Positions 45,156 to 54,318 of a DNA stretch of 64,000 nt are shown here, one piece after another. The notes under the pieces were generated by a model that saw only the letters and a program-made list of their open reading frames with translations, made no database searches and had not been told where the DNA came from. The position numbers and the translations under genes were made by a program. This DNA is from a bacterium C-53 (GTDB taxonomy: Bacteria > Bacillota > Clostridia > Lachnospirales > Lachnospiraceae), in contig RAZD01000001.1 of the NCBI GenBank assembly GCA_003612525.1, forward strand, positions 248,001-312,000, given 5' to 3'. Positions within the stretch are counted from its first letter, which is position 1, and each line of letters opens with the position of its first letter.

Positions 45156-46022
45156 TTACAAATTTTCTATAAATCCCTCACCAAGCGCCTCTCTCACATC
45201 ACTTACGATAACAAATGCTTTTGGGTCCGTCTGCCGGACAATATCCTTTACCTGTACAATTTCTTTTTTCGAAACCACACAGAAAAGCATCATTCTTTCA
45301 TCACCCGAATACATCCCTGTCGCACGTATCCCGGTCAGTCCTCTGTCCATATCATGCAGTATTTTCTCTGCTGTTTCCTTCGGCCTGGAAGTTATGATAT
45401 ATACCGCTTTTGCGAATTTTGCACCTTCAATCAGCGAATCCGAAACCCGCGTAGCCACAAACACGGCAGTAATCGCATACAACGCAAGCGGAAGTCCAAA
45501 GAAAAACACACCGGCGGCAATGATCACGGCGTCTATAATCTGCAGGACATATACAAGCGACACATGGCGTACTCTTGTACAAATCAGCGCTGCAATCATA
45601 TCAGTGCCCCCTGTTGTAGCGCCGGCCATAATCACCAGCGCAATGCCGAGTCCCATAAGGATTCCTCCAAAAACAGATGCAAGAAAAAGATCATTCTCCA
45701 CATACACATACTCGGGAAAGAACCACAGCCAGAACGACAGCATTACGGAAGCCAGAAATGTTTTTTGCAGAAAACGCCATCCCTTTATAATCCCGCCTGC
45801 CACAAAAAGAGGGATGTTCAGCGCAAAGTTAGACAACCACAAAGGAATGCCGGTCCCCAAAAACTGCTCCGACATTCCCCTTATAATAATCGACACGCCT
45901 GAAAATCCACCAGTAACCAGGTTCACCGAGCCAAACACATTTCCGATCGCCTGACTCATTAATGCCGTCCCGATCATAATATATACGAAATCCCGTAATC
46001 CGGATCTGACTCTCAGCTTCAC
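45156..46022 (-). CDS. YitT family membrane protein
   Basis: 288 residues: five or six N-terminal membrane helices (DUF161, GGFSGVSIIIRGMSE; GATTGGTDMIAALI) and a C-terminal cytosolic DUF2179 domain (about 210-288, FCVVSKKEIVQVKDIVRQTDPKAFVIVSDVRE). Role unknown; the family is widespread in Firmicutes. It overlaps the end of the WecG/TagA-like gene by 4 bp. Confidence 0.9.
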   Translation of the reverse strand: MKLRVRSGLRDFVYIMIGTALMSQAIGNVFGSVNLVTGGFSGVSIIIRGMSEQFLGTGIPLWLSNFALNIPLFVAGGIIKGWRFLQKTFLASVMLSFWLWFFPEYVYVENDLFLASVFGGILMGLGIALVIMAGATTGGTDMIAALICTRVRHVSLVYVLQIIDAVIIAAGVFFFGLPLALYAITAVFVATRVSDSLIEGAKFAKAVYIITSRPKETAEKILHDMDRGLTGIRATGMYSGDERMMLFCVVSKKEIVQVKDIVRQTDPKAFVIVSDVREALGEGFIENL

Positions 46023-46708
46023 TTATCTCTTCCTTCCCTGCTATTTTCATATTTTGTAACCATACGCCTGAAAATTGTCTTGTCAATGATTGTATGCAAT
46101 TTCCCACGCTTTAATTCGCCGGAACCCGAAGCCTTCATGCTCACATCCGTCAGTGAAATCCATACCCGTGCATTCACTTTCATTTTATTTTCCGATATGA
46201 TATGCACCTGCTTGGAAGCTGACAAAGTTGAAATGACAACATCCGGAATCGCATTATTGATCTCATTTATAATGGCATCTTCCTCTCCCGTCAGATTCTC
46301 ATAAGCATAGGAGCCAAAAAAAGTAAGCTTATCATCAAACTGAAGCAGCGCCTCTCTCATATGAATCAGGTCATTCTCTGTTTCACCAAGAAGAAAAATC
46401 TTCTTCTTATCTTTTGCAAGCCGCCTGAGCAGTTCTTTTAAAAACATATTGTTTTCTATTTCTTTTTCTCTGCTTCGGCTGTTCACACCTGCCGCATTCA
46501 AAATATCCATCGTCACGGGAACCGTCATATCCATCATCTCAATACAGTTTTTCAGCTCTTCATTATCTTTTGCTTCCAACAGCAGACCCGTTGTCAGAAA
46601 CGCCACCGTATCAAGATTTCCGCTGTTCAGATACTGAAGGATTAACTTCATTGATTCTTTCACCGGATAATCCCGCAGCTCTACTCCTAATACGCTTATT
46701 CTCTTCAT
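46019..46708 (-). CDS. WecG/TagA/CpsF-like protein, degenerate active-site region
   Basis: 229 residues from the ATG at 46708. The start (RISVLGVELRDYPVKESMKLI) and the middle (IFLLGETENDLIHMREAL, FFGSYAYENLTGEEDAIINEIN) match the WecG/TagA/CpsF fold, which moves N-acetylmannosamine or a similar sugar onto a lipid-linked acceptor. The usual PxxPKQE segment is replaced here by STLSASKQVHII, so activity is doubtful. First of two genes behind a good promoter, with yitT overlapping. Confidence 0.72.
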   Translation of the reverse strand: MKRISVLGVELRDYPVKESMKLILQYLNSGNLDTVAFLTTGLLLEAKDNEELKNCIEMMDMTVPVTMDILNAAGVNSRSREKEIENNMFLKELLRRLAKDKKKIFLLGETENDLIHMREALLQFDDKLTFFGSYAYENLTGEEDAIINEINNAIPDVVISTLSASKQVHIISENKMKVNARVWISLTDVSMKASGSGELKRGKLHTIIDKTIFRRMVTKYENSREGRDK

Positions 46709-46762
46709 AGGACAAAATCCGCCTTCCTCTGTTGCAGCTCCCCAGTCAATTTGCATTTTTCC

Positions 46763-46791
46763 ATTATAGCAATAAACGCAGAAAATTTCAA
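46763..46791 (-). promoter_or_regulatory. Promoter of the tagA-like/yitT unit
   Basis: Minus strand TTGAAA (46791-46786), 17 bp, TATAAT (46768-46763). Confidence 0.72.
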
Positions 46792-46801
46792 CACAGCATG
46801 C

Positions 46802-46830
46802 TTGCTTTCATTATGAACCCTTGCTATAAT
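46802..46830 (+). promoter_or_regulatory. Promoter of the GT-C gene
   Basis: TTGCTT (46802-46807), 17 bp, TATAAT (46825-46830). It lies back to back with the promoter of the tagA-like gene. Confidence 0.6.
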
Positions 46831-46889
46831 GGCATTTAACAGCGTCCTCACACCATAAAATGAGGGTGCGGGAAGGAATTATTTAAAAC

Positions 46890-48290
46890 ATGTCTGCAAA
46901 AAAGAAAGAGACTTCTCTTCTGATATTGCTGTTCCTGATTGGCAGCGCACTGTATCTTTCTCTGATTTTCAACAATAATTTATGGCTTGACGAAGCATTT
47001 TCCGCCGCTCTTGTAAGGCAGGACTACGCCGGTGTGTTGAAAGCTTCTGCTAATGATACACTGCCTCCTCTTTATAATCTCCTGAATAAAACCATGACCG
47101 TTCTTTTTGGGTTTCATCCTTATATTATGAAGCTGAACTCCGTAGTTCCCATGATTTTGACCATGCTGCTCGCCATATGTTTTGTACGCAGATATTTCGG
47201 GACGCTTGTCTGCGCCATTTATCTGATCTGTCTGTCGGGAATGCCCTGTCTTCTCTACTATGGTGTAGAGATTCGTATGTACAGCTGGGGGCTCTTCTTT
47301 GTCACGGCAGGGGGGATTTTTGCCTACGATGTCTACATGTCTAACCGGAAATTATCCTGGTGCCTTTTTATTCTTTTCAGTGTCGGCGCAGGGTATACCC
47401 ACCATTTTGCATTTGTAAGCATTGGCTTTGTCTATCTGTTCCTGTTGACCGCATTCGTACTATCCGACCGAAAGCGTGTACTTCACTGGATTTACGGCCT
47501 GATCGCAACTATGATTCTGTACTTCCCCTGTCTCTTAACAACATTAAAACAGATGCAGAAGGTAAGCGGATACTTCTCAATGCCCGATATTACCCCCTCT
47601 TTCCTGTTCAAATGTCTCCGTTATCCATTTGTAACGGAGTTTACGCCATTGTCTGTTCTGCTTCTGGCTGTTTTCCTGATTCTACCGGCCGCACTGGTTT
47701 TCAAATCCCGCTCGGTAAAATGTCTGCTCCCCGGCATTCTGGGACCTGCTGTCTATCTGGGAACACTTGCCTTTGGCGCAGCCGCATCACTCTTTCTGGC
47801 ATCAAATATTTTCTCGGACCGTTATCTGGTTCCTTCCCTCGGCCTGTTCTGGCTCGGTTTTGCTGTATTCTGCAAAGATATTGGCCAAAAGGCGATACCT
47901 CTTGTTTTCCTTCTGCTCACGCTTGTCACCGTAAAATCATATACGGCTCAATTCAGTCTGGAATATAAAAGCGGCGCAGAAGACATGATTGATTACTTTC
48001 ATGCAAATGTTGCAGAAGACGACGGTTATCTGATTTATGAAGACAACTATCAGATCGAAATCTGTTTTCGTTACTACTTCCCTGAGCTGAAAAAATATGA
48101 CTGGGACTCTGTCGCAGAGATTAAAGGGAACATATGGTATCTGGAAGTTCCAGGCTATGAAAAAGAACGTTTCAAAGCGCAGTCGTATGGATATGATGTC
48201 GAATCCAAAGGCGACTTCTCATTTGATCGGTACACTTTCCATCTGTATCGTCTAAAGAAAGCAGACAGCGCTTCCGATATAATAGAGTAA
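46890..48290 (+). CDS. GT-C membrane glycosyltransferase (GT39/PMT_2-like)
   Basis: 466 residues with about ten membrane helices. The first outer loop carries LWLDEAFSAAL (acidic site typical of the ArnT/PMT group) and DTLPPLYNLLNK, both hallmark positions of GT39-like enzymes, which move a sugar from polyprenyl phosphate to a protein or lipid. A short outer C-terminal domain follows. The donor could come from one of the DPM1-like enzymes in the window. A small protein gene follows in the same direction. Confidence 0.85.
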   Translation: MSAKKKETSLLILLFLIGSALYLSLIFNNNLWLDEAFSAALVRQDYAGVLKASANDTLPPLYNLLNKTMTVLFGFHPYIMKLNSVVPMILTMLLAICFVRRYFGTLVCAIYLICLSGMPCLLYYGVEIRMYSWGLFFVTAGGIFAYDVYMSNRKLSWCLFILFSVGAGYTHHFAFVSIGFVYLFLLTAFVLSDRKRVLHWIYGLIATMILYFPCLLTTLKQMQKVSGYFSMPDITPSFLFKCLRYPFVTEFTPLSVLLLAVFLILPAALVFKSRSVKCLLPGILGPAVYLGTLAFGAAASLFLASNIFSDRYLVPSLGLFWLGFAVFCKDIGQKAIPLVFLLLTLVTVKSYTAQFSLEYKSGAEDMIDYFHANVAEDDGYLIYEDNYQIEICFRYYFPELKKYDWDSVAEIKGNIWYLEVPGYEKERFKAQSYGYDVESKGDFSFDRYTFHLYRLKKADSASDIIE

Positions 48291-48319
48291 GGGTATTTAC
48301 GGAAAGGAGAGATGAGTCT

Positions 48320-48496
48320 ATGGACATTCCCGGATTATCTATGGCAATGGCACAGTCACGGCTCCAGACAGACTTTGGCGTCGCAATGCTTAGCAAATCT
48401 CTTGACAATGTGCAAGAGACCGGCGACAATCTCACAAAAATGATGGAGCTTTCTGTGAACCCTGATCTCGGTGCAAATATTGATATTTCACTGTGA
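48320..48496 (+). CDS. YjfB-family small putative motility protein
   Basis: 58 residues, ATG 10 bp after AAAGGAG. It begins MDIPGLSMAMAQSRLQ and ends KMMELSVNPDLGANIDISL, the signature of the YjfB family (PF14070, annotated putative motility protein). The short coding unit lies 29 bp after the GT-C gene and ends just before a set of hairpins. In Bacillus the homologue belongs to the sigma-D regulon; function unknown. Confidence 0.85.
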   Translation: MDIPGLSMAMAQSRLQTDFGVAMLSKSLDNVQETGDNLTKMMELSVNPDLGANIDISL

Positions 48497-48502
48497 CAAA
48501 AA

Positions 48503-48565
48503 AGAATCCTGCAATGCAGGATTCTCCGCCTGTGGCGGGTCAGTGCAACAGCATGATTCTGCTTT
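48503..48565. terminator. Three tandem hairpins, bidirectional terminator
   Basis: AGAATCCTGCA/TGCAGGATTCT (48503-48525) with six T on the minus strand, then CCGCC/GGCGG (48526-48538), then AACAGCA/TGCTGTT with CTTTATTT on the plus strand. The first serves the protease gene on the minus strand, the last the yjfB-like gene. Confidence 0.75.
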
Positions 48566-48577
48566 GCTGTTCTTTAT

Positions 48578-49540
48578 TTAGGAAGGAATCATTCTTTTTA
48601 TCACTTCCAGTGCAATCATAAATGCGCAGCAGAGAATAACTGCAATCACTGTCGGCGCTGATATAAGGCTTTCTTTTCTTACAGGTTCCAACAATACAGC
48701 GGAACCGCTTTCCTTCCTTTTCTGTGCCGTGAACATATTTCTAAGCCTGCCCATTCCGTTTTCATTTTTTGCAATTGCTACCAGAACACAGGCAGCAATA
48801 GAAGTCGTCGCAAGTGCAATTACCATATAAACACACATCGCCACAACCATCATGTCTGAAGTATAGGATTCATCCAGGGCCGCTTCCATCTGATCTGTCA
48901 GTGAAGAGGATACATATAGCATTACTACATTAGATGTGTTGATCGCCGCATGCATCACAAAACCGCTCCAAATGCTTCCTGTCACTTCAACAAGCACGCC
49001 AAGCGCAATTCCGATTACAAACGCATAACAAAACTGATTAAAATTCATATGCATCAGTCCAAATAAAAATGCCTGTAAAAGAATTGCCGGGAGGATTCTG
49101 CCTGATTTTCGAAGCCCTCCGAAAATCACTCCCCGAAATACAAATTCCTCACTAAAGGGACCGAATATCCCCATCAGCATAACCATTACCGGAAACGGCT
49201 GAGCCAGGACTTCATTGCTGATTCCCATTACCGCATTATCTGAAAAAATCATGGAAAACGCATTCACCGTTACAATCAGAGGTGTCATCAGAAAAGTAAA
49301 AAGAAATATCCAGAGACACGTCGTAAATTTTACCGGGCGGAAATTCATTACCTTTGCAGGGTTCTCCCGAACAACCGCCAGAAACAGCAGGGCCGGAAGC
49401 AAAAGCATCATCTGGCTGACCATCAGATTCGGAATGATATCCAAAGCAAAACCGGGGTTCCCAAAAGAAAGCCACAGGGATCCCCCGATTGAAACTAAGG
49501 TCTGCGTAAGAAATAGTCCTCCCGCTTTTCTGCTGTCCAT
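48578..49540 (-). CDS. CPBP family intramembrane metalloprotease
   Basis: 320 residues with eight or so membrane helices. The CPBP/Abi motifs are present: EEFVFRGVIFG (EExxxR), HMNFNQFCYAF (the His box) and the final HAAINTSNVV. A start at 49540 overlaps the upstream stop by one base (TAATG). Such proteins cleave within the membrane; roles range from CAAX processing to bacteriocin immunity. No bacteriocin gene is seen nearby. Last gene of its operon. Confidence 0.88.
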   Translation of the reverse strand: MDSRKAGGLFLTQTLVSIGGSLWLSFGNPGFALDIIPNLMVSQMMLLLPALLFLAVVRENPAKVMNFRPVKFTTCLWIFLFTFLMTPLIVTVNAFSMIFSDNAVMGISNEVLAQPFPVMVMLMGIFGPFSEEFVFRGVIFGGLRKSGRILPAILLQAFLFGLMHMNFNQFCYAFVIGIALGVLVEVTGSIWSGFVMHAAINTSNVVMLYVSSSLTDQMEAALDESYTSDMMVVAMCVYMVIALATTSIAACVLVAIAKNENGMGRLRNMFTAQKRKESGSAVLLEPVRKESLISAPTVIAVILCCAFMIALEVIKRMIPS

Positions 49541-49773
49541 TAATTATTCATCATAAAGTTTACGAGTTTATCGATATCTTCCGGCTCGTAAGCTATAATT
49601 TCAAGTTCTTCGATTGTTCCGTCTGAAAAAATATTTGCCATAGACACATACTGGGATAATTTAGACTTCAAATTCAGTCTGTCGCCCTCGCCTGTAACCA
49701 GCTCTACCTTTCCGCCGCAGCTGTCAATTACCTCAAAAAACTTGTCAATGTTTGTAATGTTCTGTACTTTCAT
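49540..49773 (-). CDS. Small conserved protein, function unknown
   Basis: 77 residues from the ATG at 49773, 5 bp after GGAGG. An acidic alpha/beta protein: VQNITNIDKFFEVIDSCGGKVELVTGEGDRLNLKSK (seen in parts), then SDGTIEELEIIAYEPEDIDKL. Related small proteins are sometimes labelled polyA polymerase in databases without support; no catalytic motif is visible. Translationally coupled to the CPBP gene. Confidence 0.7.
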   Translation of the reverse strand: MKVQNITNIDKFFEVIDSCGGKVELVTGEGDRLNLKSKLSQYVSMANIFSDGTIEELEIIAYEPEDIDKLVNFMMNN

Positions 49774-49809
49774 TATTTCCTCCATTCCGGCACCTTTCGT
49801 GCCTGCTTA

Positions 49810-50187
49810 TTATTTTAAGGCAATAGCCTCAATTTCCAATAATACATCCTTTGGCAGTCTTGCCACTTCCACGCAGCTCCTTGCCGGAAATGCTCCGTCA
49901 AAAAATCTTGCATATATTTCATTAATCTTCGAAAAATCACTCATATTTTTGATAAATACAGTTGTTTTGATTACCTTTTCCATACTGCTGCCCTGAGATT
50001 CAAGAAGATTTTTTACATTTGTGAGAGCCTGCTCCGCCTGCGCTTCCAGGCCTTCCACTACATCTCCCGTAGCCGGTATGACAGGTATCATCCCCGACGT
50101 ATAAAGAATGCCATTTACTTCCACTGCCTGCGAATATGGCCCGATCGCCGCCGGCGCCTTGTCTGTGTGAATTATTTTCTTTTCCAT
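49810..50187 (-). CDS. ridA: RidA family enamine/imine deaminase
   Basis: 125 residues from the ATG at 50187 (GGGAG upstream). Full RidA pattern: IIHTDKAPAAIGPYSQAVEVNG, YTSGMIP, and the catalytic Arg in FPARSCVEVARLPKD with the final LEIEAIAL. It clears reactive 2-aminoacrylate-type intermediates in the cytoplasm. Co-directional with cvfB and the small protein gene. Confidence 0.93.
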   Translation of the reverse strand: MEKKIIHTDKAPAAIGPYSQAVEVNGILYTSGMIPVIPATGDVVEGLEAQAEQALTNVKNLLESQGSSMEKVIKTTVFIKNMSDFSKINEIYARFFDGAFPARSCVEVARLPKDVLLEIEAIALK

Positions 50188-50218
50188 AAATATATGATCT
50201 CCCTTCAGCATTCATTCT

Positions 50219-51079
50219 TTATTCGTGCCGGTTTTGGACGGGACCTGCAGTCTTTCGGATTGACGTATCCGTGATTTCAATCTTACCTTCCTTCAAAAGC
50301 CTGCCCACTGCACGCTTGAATGCATTTTTTGTCATCTTCATTTCCCGCTTAATCACTTCCGGATTCGCCTTATCGTTAAATGGAAGCGCGCCTGAAAATT
50401 CATCAATCACATCAAGAATCGTCTGCGCATCCACTTCAATCTGCATATACGCCTTTTCGCGGACGCTCAGATTCAGCTTTCCGTCCTCCTTCACCGCAGT
50501 AACGCGCGCGCGGATACGGTCCCCGGCATTCACTTCACCTGCGAATTCCTTTGCGGGTATCAGAGCGGAATACTGATTGTCCACCGCTACAAATGCTCCA
50601 AACTGCCGGCTGATCTCATAGACAAGCCCCGTAACCATATCGTCTTTCTGATACGGCGAATCTGTCCGTAAATAATGATAGACTTTCATCGTTGACGAGA
50701 GACGTGAGCTTTTGTCAAGATAAAGGGCAACCAGACATTCGTCGCCTTCCTGCACCAGATATGTCTGTTCCCTGAAAGGAAGCAGAAGATCCTTTTCAAG
50801 CCCCCAATCAAGAAATGCACCTATTTTTCCCGTCTGCGCTACTCTGAGCACGGCAATTTCCCCAATTGTGATAAAGGGCTCCGCCGTCGTCGCTATAATA
50901 CGGTCCTTCGAATCACGGTAAATGAAAACCTCAATTTCATCCCCATACTCTGCCCCTTCCGGAACCTGCCGGCGGGGAAGGAGAACCTTTTCATCCTTAT
51001 TTTCCTCCGCAGCAAGATAGACCCCGAAATCCACTTTCTTTATAACTGTCAGCTTCTGCTTTTTACCTAATTCCAACAT
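50219..51079 (-). CDS. cvfB: CvfB/YitL-like S1 RNA-binding protein
   Basis: 286 residues. Three S1-like/OB domains in tandem (about 1-60, 65-140 and 145-210) and a C-terminal winged-helix domain (about 230-275, REMKMTKNAFKRAVGRLLKEGKIEIT). This is the CvfB layout of Firmicutes, linked to virulence gene control in staphylococci. Starts directly after the thioesterase stop with no gap. Confidence 0.9.
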   Translation of the reverse strand: MLELGKKQKLTVIKKVDFGVYLAAEENKDEKVLLPRRQVPEGAEYGDEIEVFIYRDSKDRIIATTAEPFITIGEIAVLRVAQTGKIGAFLDWGLEKDLLLPFREQTYLVQEGDECLVALYLDKSSRLSSTMKVYHYLRTDSPYQKDDMVTGLVYEISRQFGAFVAVDNQYSALIPAKEFAGEVNAGDRIRARVTAVKEDGKLNLSVREKAYMQIEVDAQTILDVIDEFSGALPFNDKANPEVIKREMKMTKNAFKRAVGRLLKEGKIEITDTSIRKTAGPVQNRHE

Positions 51080-51778
51080 TTATTTAAACTCCACTATCGC
51101 ATATGCGCCATTTGCTCCGTTGAGGCTTACTGCCACACATCCATCCTTCTCATACACTACGGGAGAGATGGTATCATGCAGCAAAGCCGCCTTCCTGTAC
51201 TCCGCCCTCATCCGACGTATCCTGAATTCCTTCGGGAGATATTCCATAGCCATCTGAACATACTGCCCGTTATTTACATGATGATTGCTGTCAATCTGGA
51301 ATCTCTTCACCTGAAAAGGCTCCTCTGTTCTTCCGCCCTGCGCAAGAAGTATCTTCCGTGATTCGTACTCCATCGGAAGACGTTCCTCCAATTGATATGT
51401 ATCTATAAGCTTTGCCGGAACTCTCTCCGGCCGGCCGGTTTCTCTGTCGAGAAAGCTCCAGATTGAATTGGCCAGTGCAATTCTGTTCCCCTCAGAATCT
51501 TCCATGACAAAATTGCGGGAACCAAAAAAGGATTTAAAGTCATACGGAAATGTGCTGATTCGTATTGTCTCACAGACAGAAGGGTATCGTTCAATATCAA
51601 TCTGCCAGTAAGAAAGCACCCACAGTTTCCCGATATCATTCAGATATCTCATTCCTACCCCGAGGTCTTCAGAATGAAATGTGCTGCAATCCTGAAAATA
51701 ATTCAGAACCGATGAAAGCATCATTTCCCCTTTATCATCCACCTCGCTGTAACGGACCCTGCTGTCAAATCCATACAT
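51080..51778 (-). CDS. Acyl-ACP thioesterase (FatA/FatB-like)
   Basis: 232 residues: two hotdog domains. The first begins YGFDSRVRYSEVDDKGEMMLSSVLNYFQD, the second holds QIDSNHHVNNGQYVQMA, with the Asn-His pair and Gln expected of the catalytic centre. It frees fatty acids from acyl carrier protein in the cytoplasm. First gene of the five-gene leftward unit, with AAGGAGG before the ATG. Confidence 0.88.
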   Translation of the reverse strand: MYGFDSRVRYSEVDDKGEMMLSSVLNYFQDCSTFHSEDLGVGMRYLNDIGKLWVLSYWQIDIERYPSVCETIRISTFPYDFKSFFGSRNFVMEDSEGNRIALANSIWSFLDRETGRPERVPAKLIDTYQLEERLPMEYESRKILLAQGGRTEEPFQVKRFQIDSNHHVNNGQYVQMAMEYLPKEFRIRRMRAEYRKAALLHDTISPVVYEKDGCVAVSLNGANGAYAIVEFK

Positions 51779-51817
51779 ATGCTTCCATCCTCCTTAAGAA
51801 GCGCTCTTTGCTTACTC

Positions 51818-51846
51818 ATTATAACCACTAATCCTCCACTTGGCAA
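51818..51846 (-). promoter_or_regulatory. Promoter of the thioesterase unit
   Basis: Minus strand TTGCCA (51846-51841), 17 bp, TATAAT (51823-51818). Confidence 0.7.
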
Positions 51847-51917
51847 GAGCCTTCAAACCATACCGCCAGAAAAACCGTGGCAGCCCTGGCGCACGTTTTA
51901 ACGCCTCATGTGAATCA

Positions 51918-51950
51918 ATAAAAAGACCTCAGAATTATCTACTGAGGTCT
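51918..51950 (-). terminator. Terminator of the tRNA-Gln gene
   Basis: Perfect 10 bp stem AAGACCTCAG/CTGAGGTCTT around nine bases, with TTTTTATT following on the minus strand, directly after the tRNA end. Confidence 0.9.
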
Positions 51951-51954
51951 TCTA

Positions 51955-52026
51955 CAGGGCTACAAGGATTCGAACCTTGAAATGACGGAGTCAGAGTCCG
52001 TTGCCTTACCGTTTGGCGATAGCCCT
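51955..52026 (-). tRNA. tRNA-Gln (anticodon CTG)
   Basis: 72 nt without CCA. Acceptor AGGGCTAT pairs with GTAGCCCT; A1-U72 and G73 as the discriminator match glutamine tRNAs. D arm with AAACGGTAA loop; anticodon stem ACGGA/TCCGT around CTCTGAC, so anticodon CTG; T arm CAAGG-TTCGAAT-CCTTG. A perfect promoter and terminator flank it. Confidence 0.95.
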
Positions 52027-52038
52027 TCAACAATGGTT

Positions 52039-52067
52039 ATTATACATGAGACTGATCCCAATTGCAA
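52039..52067 (-). promoter_or_regulatory. tRNA-Gln promoter
   Basis: Minus strand TTGCAA (52067-52062), 17 bp, TATAAT (52044-52039), 12 bp from the mature 5' end. Confidence 0.82.
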
Positions 52068-52112
52068 GCATTAATTTTATTTTTTTTAAATTTTTTTGTC
52101 ATACACATAAAT

Positions 52113-52146
52113 GTGGGGCGCAGAGTCCGTATTTCCCACGCCCCGC
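52113..52146. terminator. GC-rich hairpin downstream of glnN
   Basis: Eight-pair stem (GTGGGGCG with CGCCCCGC, one wobble) about 40 bp past the glnN stop. No T run follows closely; an A run lies further on, so terminator function is uncertain. Confidence 0.35.
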
Positions 52147-52185
52147 AAAGCTATGTATCTACCGATACAGCCTGTACATTCCAGT

Positions 52186-54297
52186 CTAAACTTCAAAAAT
52201 GAGATCACCGTAGGAAGGCATCGGCCAGAATTCTTTATCCACAATCATTTCGAGCTCATCAATCGGCGCCCTCAAATCATCCATCGCTGCCTTTACATAA
52301 TCCCTGTAATAAGTGGCCTGTTCTTTTCCCTCTTCCATTGAAGCGCCTTTCACGGTCACATCCGTCAGTTTGGAAAGCGCCGTCTTCGCATCCGAAAGGA
52401 GCGCTGAGGATTCGTCAAGCAGTTCTTTGGCAACAGAGAAATCGGAGCCAGCAGCGCTAACCGCGTTCACCGTGTCGGCAAGACTCTTCGTATAACGTAC
52501 TACTGCCGGAATCAGCGATTTTCCCGCCATATCGATCATTGTCCTCGCTTCGATGTTGATCGCTTTCGCGTACGCCTCATACTGGATTTCCGCGCGTGAT
52601 TCAAGCTCTTTTTTCGTGAAGATTCCAAATTTTTCAAACAGTGCGACCGCCTTATCCGTGACGAGGGCCGGAATCGCATCCACCATTGATGTTATATTCG
52701 GAAGCCCTCTCTCTGCCGCTTCCGCCACCCATTCATCCGAATAACCGTTTCCATTAAAGACAATTCTCTGATGCTGCGTCGCATACTTCTTAATCAGGTC
52801 ATGTACAGCCTCGTCAAAATTATCTGCTTTTTCCAGAATCTCGCATGCATCGGCAAAAGCTTCCGCAACAATCGTATTCAGCACCGTATTCGGACTTGCG
52901 ATCGAATCAGAAGAACCAACCATACGAAATTCAAATTTATTGCCCGTAAAAGCAAAAGGCGACGTCCTGTTTCTGTCCGTAGCGTCCTTTTTAAAGTCCG
53001 GAAGCGTTTTTACGCCTGTCGTTAATGTGCCGCCCTGAATTGAGCTTGTCGCCATGCCGGTACTGATCAGCTGTGTTAGCACATCCTCAAGCTGCTCTCC
53101 TAAAAATACGGAAATAATCGCCGGCGGCGCTTCATTTGCACCAAGTCTGTGATCATTTCCAACATCCGCCGCGGATTCGCGGAGCAGATCCGCATGCTCG
53201 TCAACCGCCTTTAGTATACAGGTAAGCACAAGCAGGAACTGGATATTTTCATGCGGCGTCTTGCCGGGGTCTAACAGATTAATGCCGTCATCTGTCACAA
53301 TAGACCAGTTATTATGTTTTCCAGAACCGTTTACGCCTGCAAACGGTTTTTCATGGAGCAGACAGGTCAGCCCCTGGCGCCCCGCTACCTTCTTTAAGGT
53401 TTCCATCACAAGCTGGTTATGGTCTACCGCAATATTGGCCTCGGAGTAGATCTCTGCCAGCTCATGCTGTGCGGGTGCCACTTCGTTGTGCTGTGTTTTC
53501 GCCGTAACGCCAAGTCTCCACAGCTCCTCATTCACTTCCTTCATAAATGCGCCGACACGTTCTCTGATGCTTCCGAAATAATGATCTTCAAGCTCCTGTC
53601 CCTTCGGAGGCATTGCGCCAAACAAAGTGCGTCCCGTGTAGATCAGATCTTTTCTCTGGAGGTACTTTTTCCTGTCCACTAGGAAATATTCCTGCTCTGG
53701 ACCCACCGAAGGCGTCACTTTCTGTGAAGTCGTATTGCCAAAAAGCTTAAGAAGCCGTAATGACTGTATATTGATCGCCTCCATAGAACGCAGCAGCGGC
53801 GTCTTCTTATCCAGCGCTTCACCTGTGTACGAACAAAAAGCAGTAGGAATGCAGAGAATCGCGCCCGCTGCATCATGCCTCACGAATGCAGGCGAAGTAC
53901 AGTCCCATGCCGTATATCCTCTTGCCTCAAACGTAGCCCGAAGGCCTCCTGACGGGAACGAAGACGCATCCGGCTCACCCTTAATCAGCTCTTTCCCGGA
54001 AAATTCCATCAGCACCTTTCCTGCACTGTTCATTGGAGAAATAAACGAATCATGTTTCTCGGCGGTAACACCGGTCAGGGGCTGGAACCAATGGGTATAA
54101 TGCGTCACACCTTTTTCAATTGCCCAGTCTTTCATTGCGTTGGCAACAACTTCCGCTGTCAGAACATCCAGTTCTTTCCCGCCGTCAATTGTTTTCCTTA
54201 ATTCTTTGTAGATTTTCTTCGGCAGACGCTCCTGCATGACACTGTCATTAAACACATCCTCGCCGAAAATCTCCGCTACATTAAAGTTCTCACCCAT
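52186..54297 (-). CDS. glnN: Glutamine synthetase type III
   Basis: 703 residues, the length of the GSIII class found in Bacteroidetes, cyanobacteria and Clostridia. Seen: [18 protein letters not shown] (near 80-97), [20 protein letters not shown], the ATP/metal region [39 protein letters not shown] and the adenylate-site [12 protein letters not shown]. Makes glutamine from glutamate, ammonia and ATP in the cytoplasm. It starts 21 bp after the fucosyltransferase-like gene with GGAAAGGAAAAG as ribosome site and no visible promoter in between, so it may be read with the polysaccharide operon. Confidence 0.96.
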   Translation of the reverse strand: MGENFNVAEIFGEDVFNDSVMQERLPKKIYKELRKTIDGGKELDVLTAEVVANAMKDWAIEKGVTHYTHWFQPLTGVTAEKHDSFISPMNSAGKVLMEFSGKELIKGEPDASSFPSGGLRATFEARGYTAWDCTSPAFVRHDAAGAILCIPTAFCSYTGEALDKKTPLLRSMEAINIQSLRLLKLFGNTTSQKVTPSVGPEQEYFLVDRKKYLQRKDLIYTGRTLFGAMPPKGQELEDHYFGSIRERVGAFMKEVNEELWRLGVTAKTQHNEVAPAQHELAEIYSEANIAVDHNQLVMETLKKVAGRQGLTCLLHEKPFAGVNGSGKHNNWSIVTDDGINLLDPGKTPHENIQFLLVLTCILKAVDEHADLLRESAADVGNDHRLGANEAPPAIISVFLGEQLEDVLTQLISTGMATSSIQGGTLTTGVKTLPDFKKDATDRNRTSPFAFTGNKFEFRMVGSSDSIASPNTVLNTIVAEAFADACEILEKADNFDEAVHDLIKKYATQHQRIVFNGNGYSDEWVAEAAERGLPNITSMVDAIPALVTDKAVALFEKFGIFTKKELESRAEIQYEAYAKAINIEARTMIDMAGKSLIPAVVRYTKSLADTVNAVSAAGSDFSVAKELLDESSALLSDAKTALSKLTDVTVKGASMEEGKEQATYYRDYVKAAMDDLRAPIDELEMIVDKEFWPMPSYGDLIFEV

Positions 54298-54318
54298 ACT
54301 TATCTTTTCCTTTCCGCT

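Noticed and set aside
45394-45954. 186-codon plus-strand frame
   Set aside because: Antisense shadow of the YitT gene, whose membrane and DUF2179 patterns are clear.
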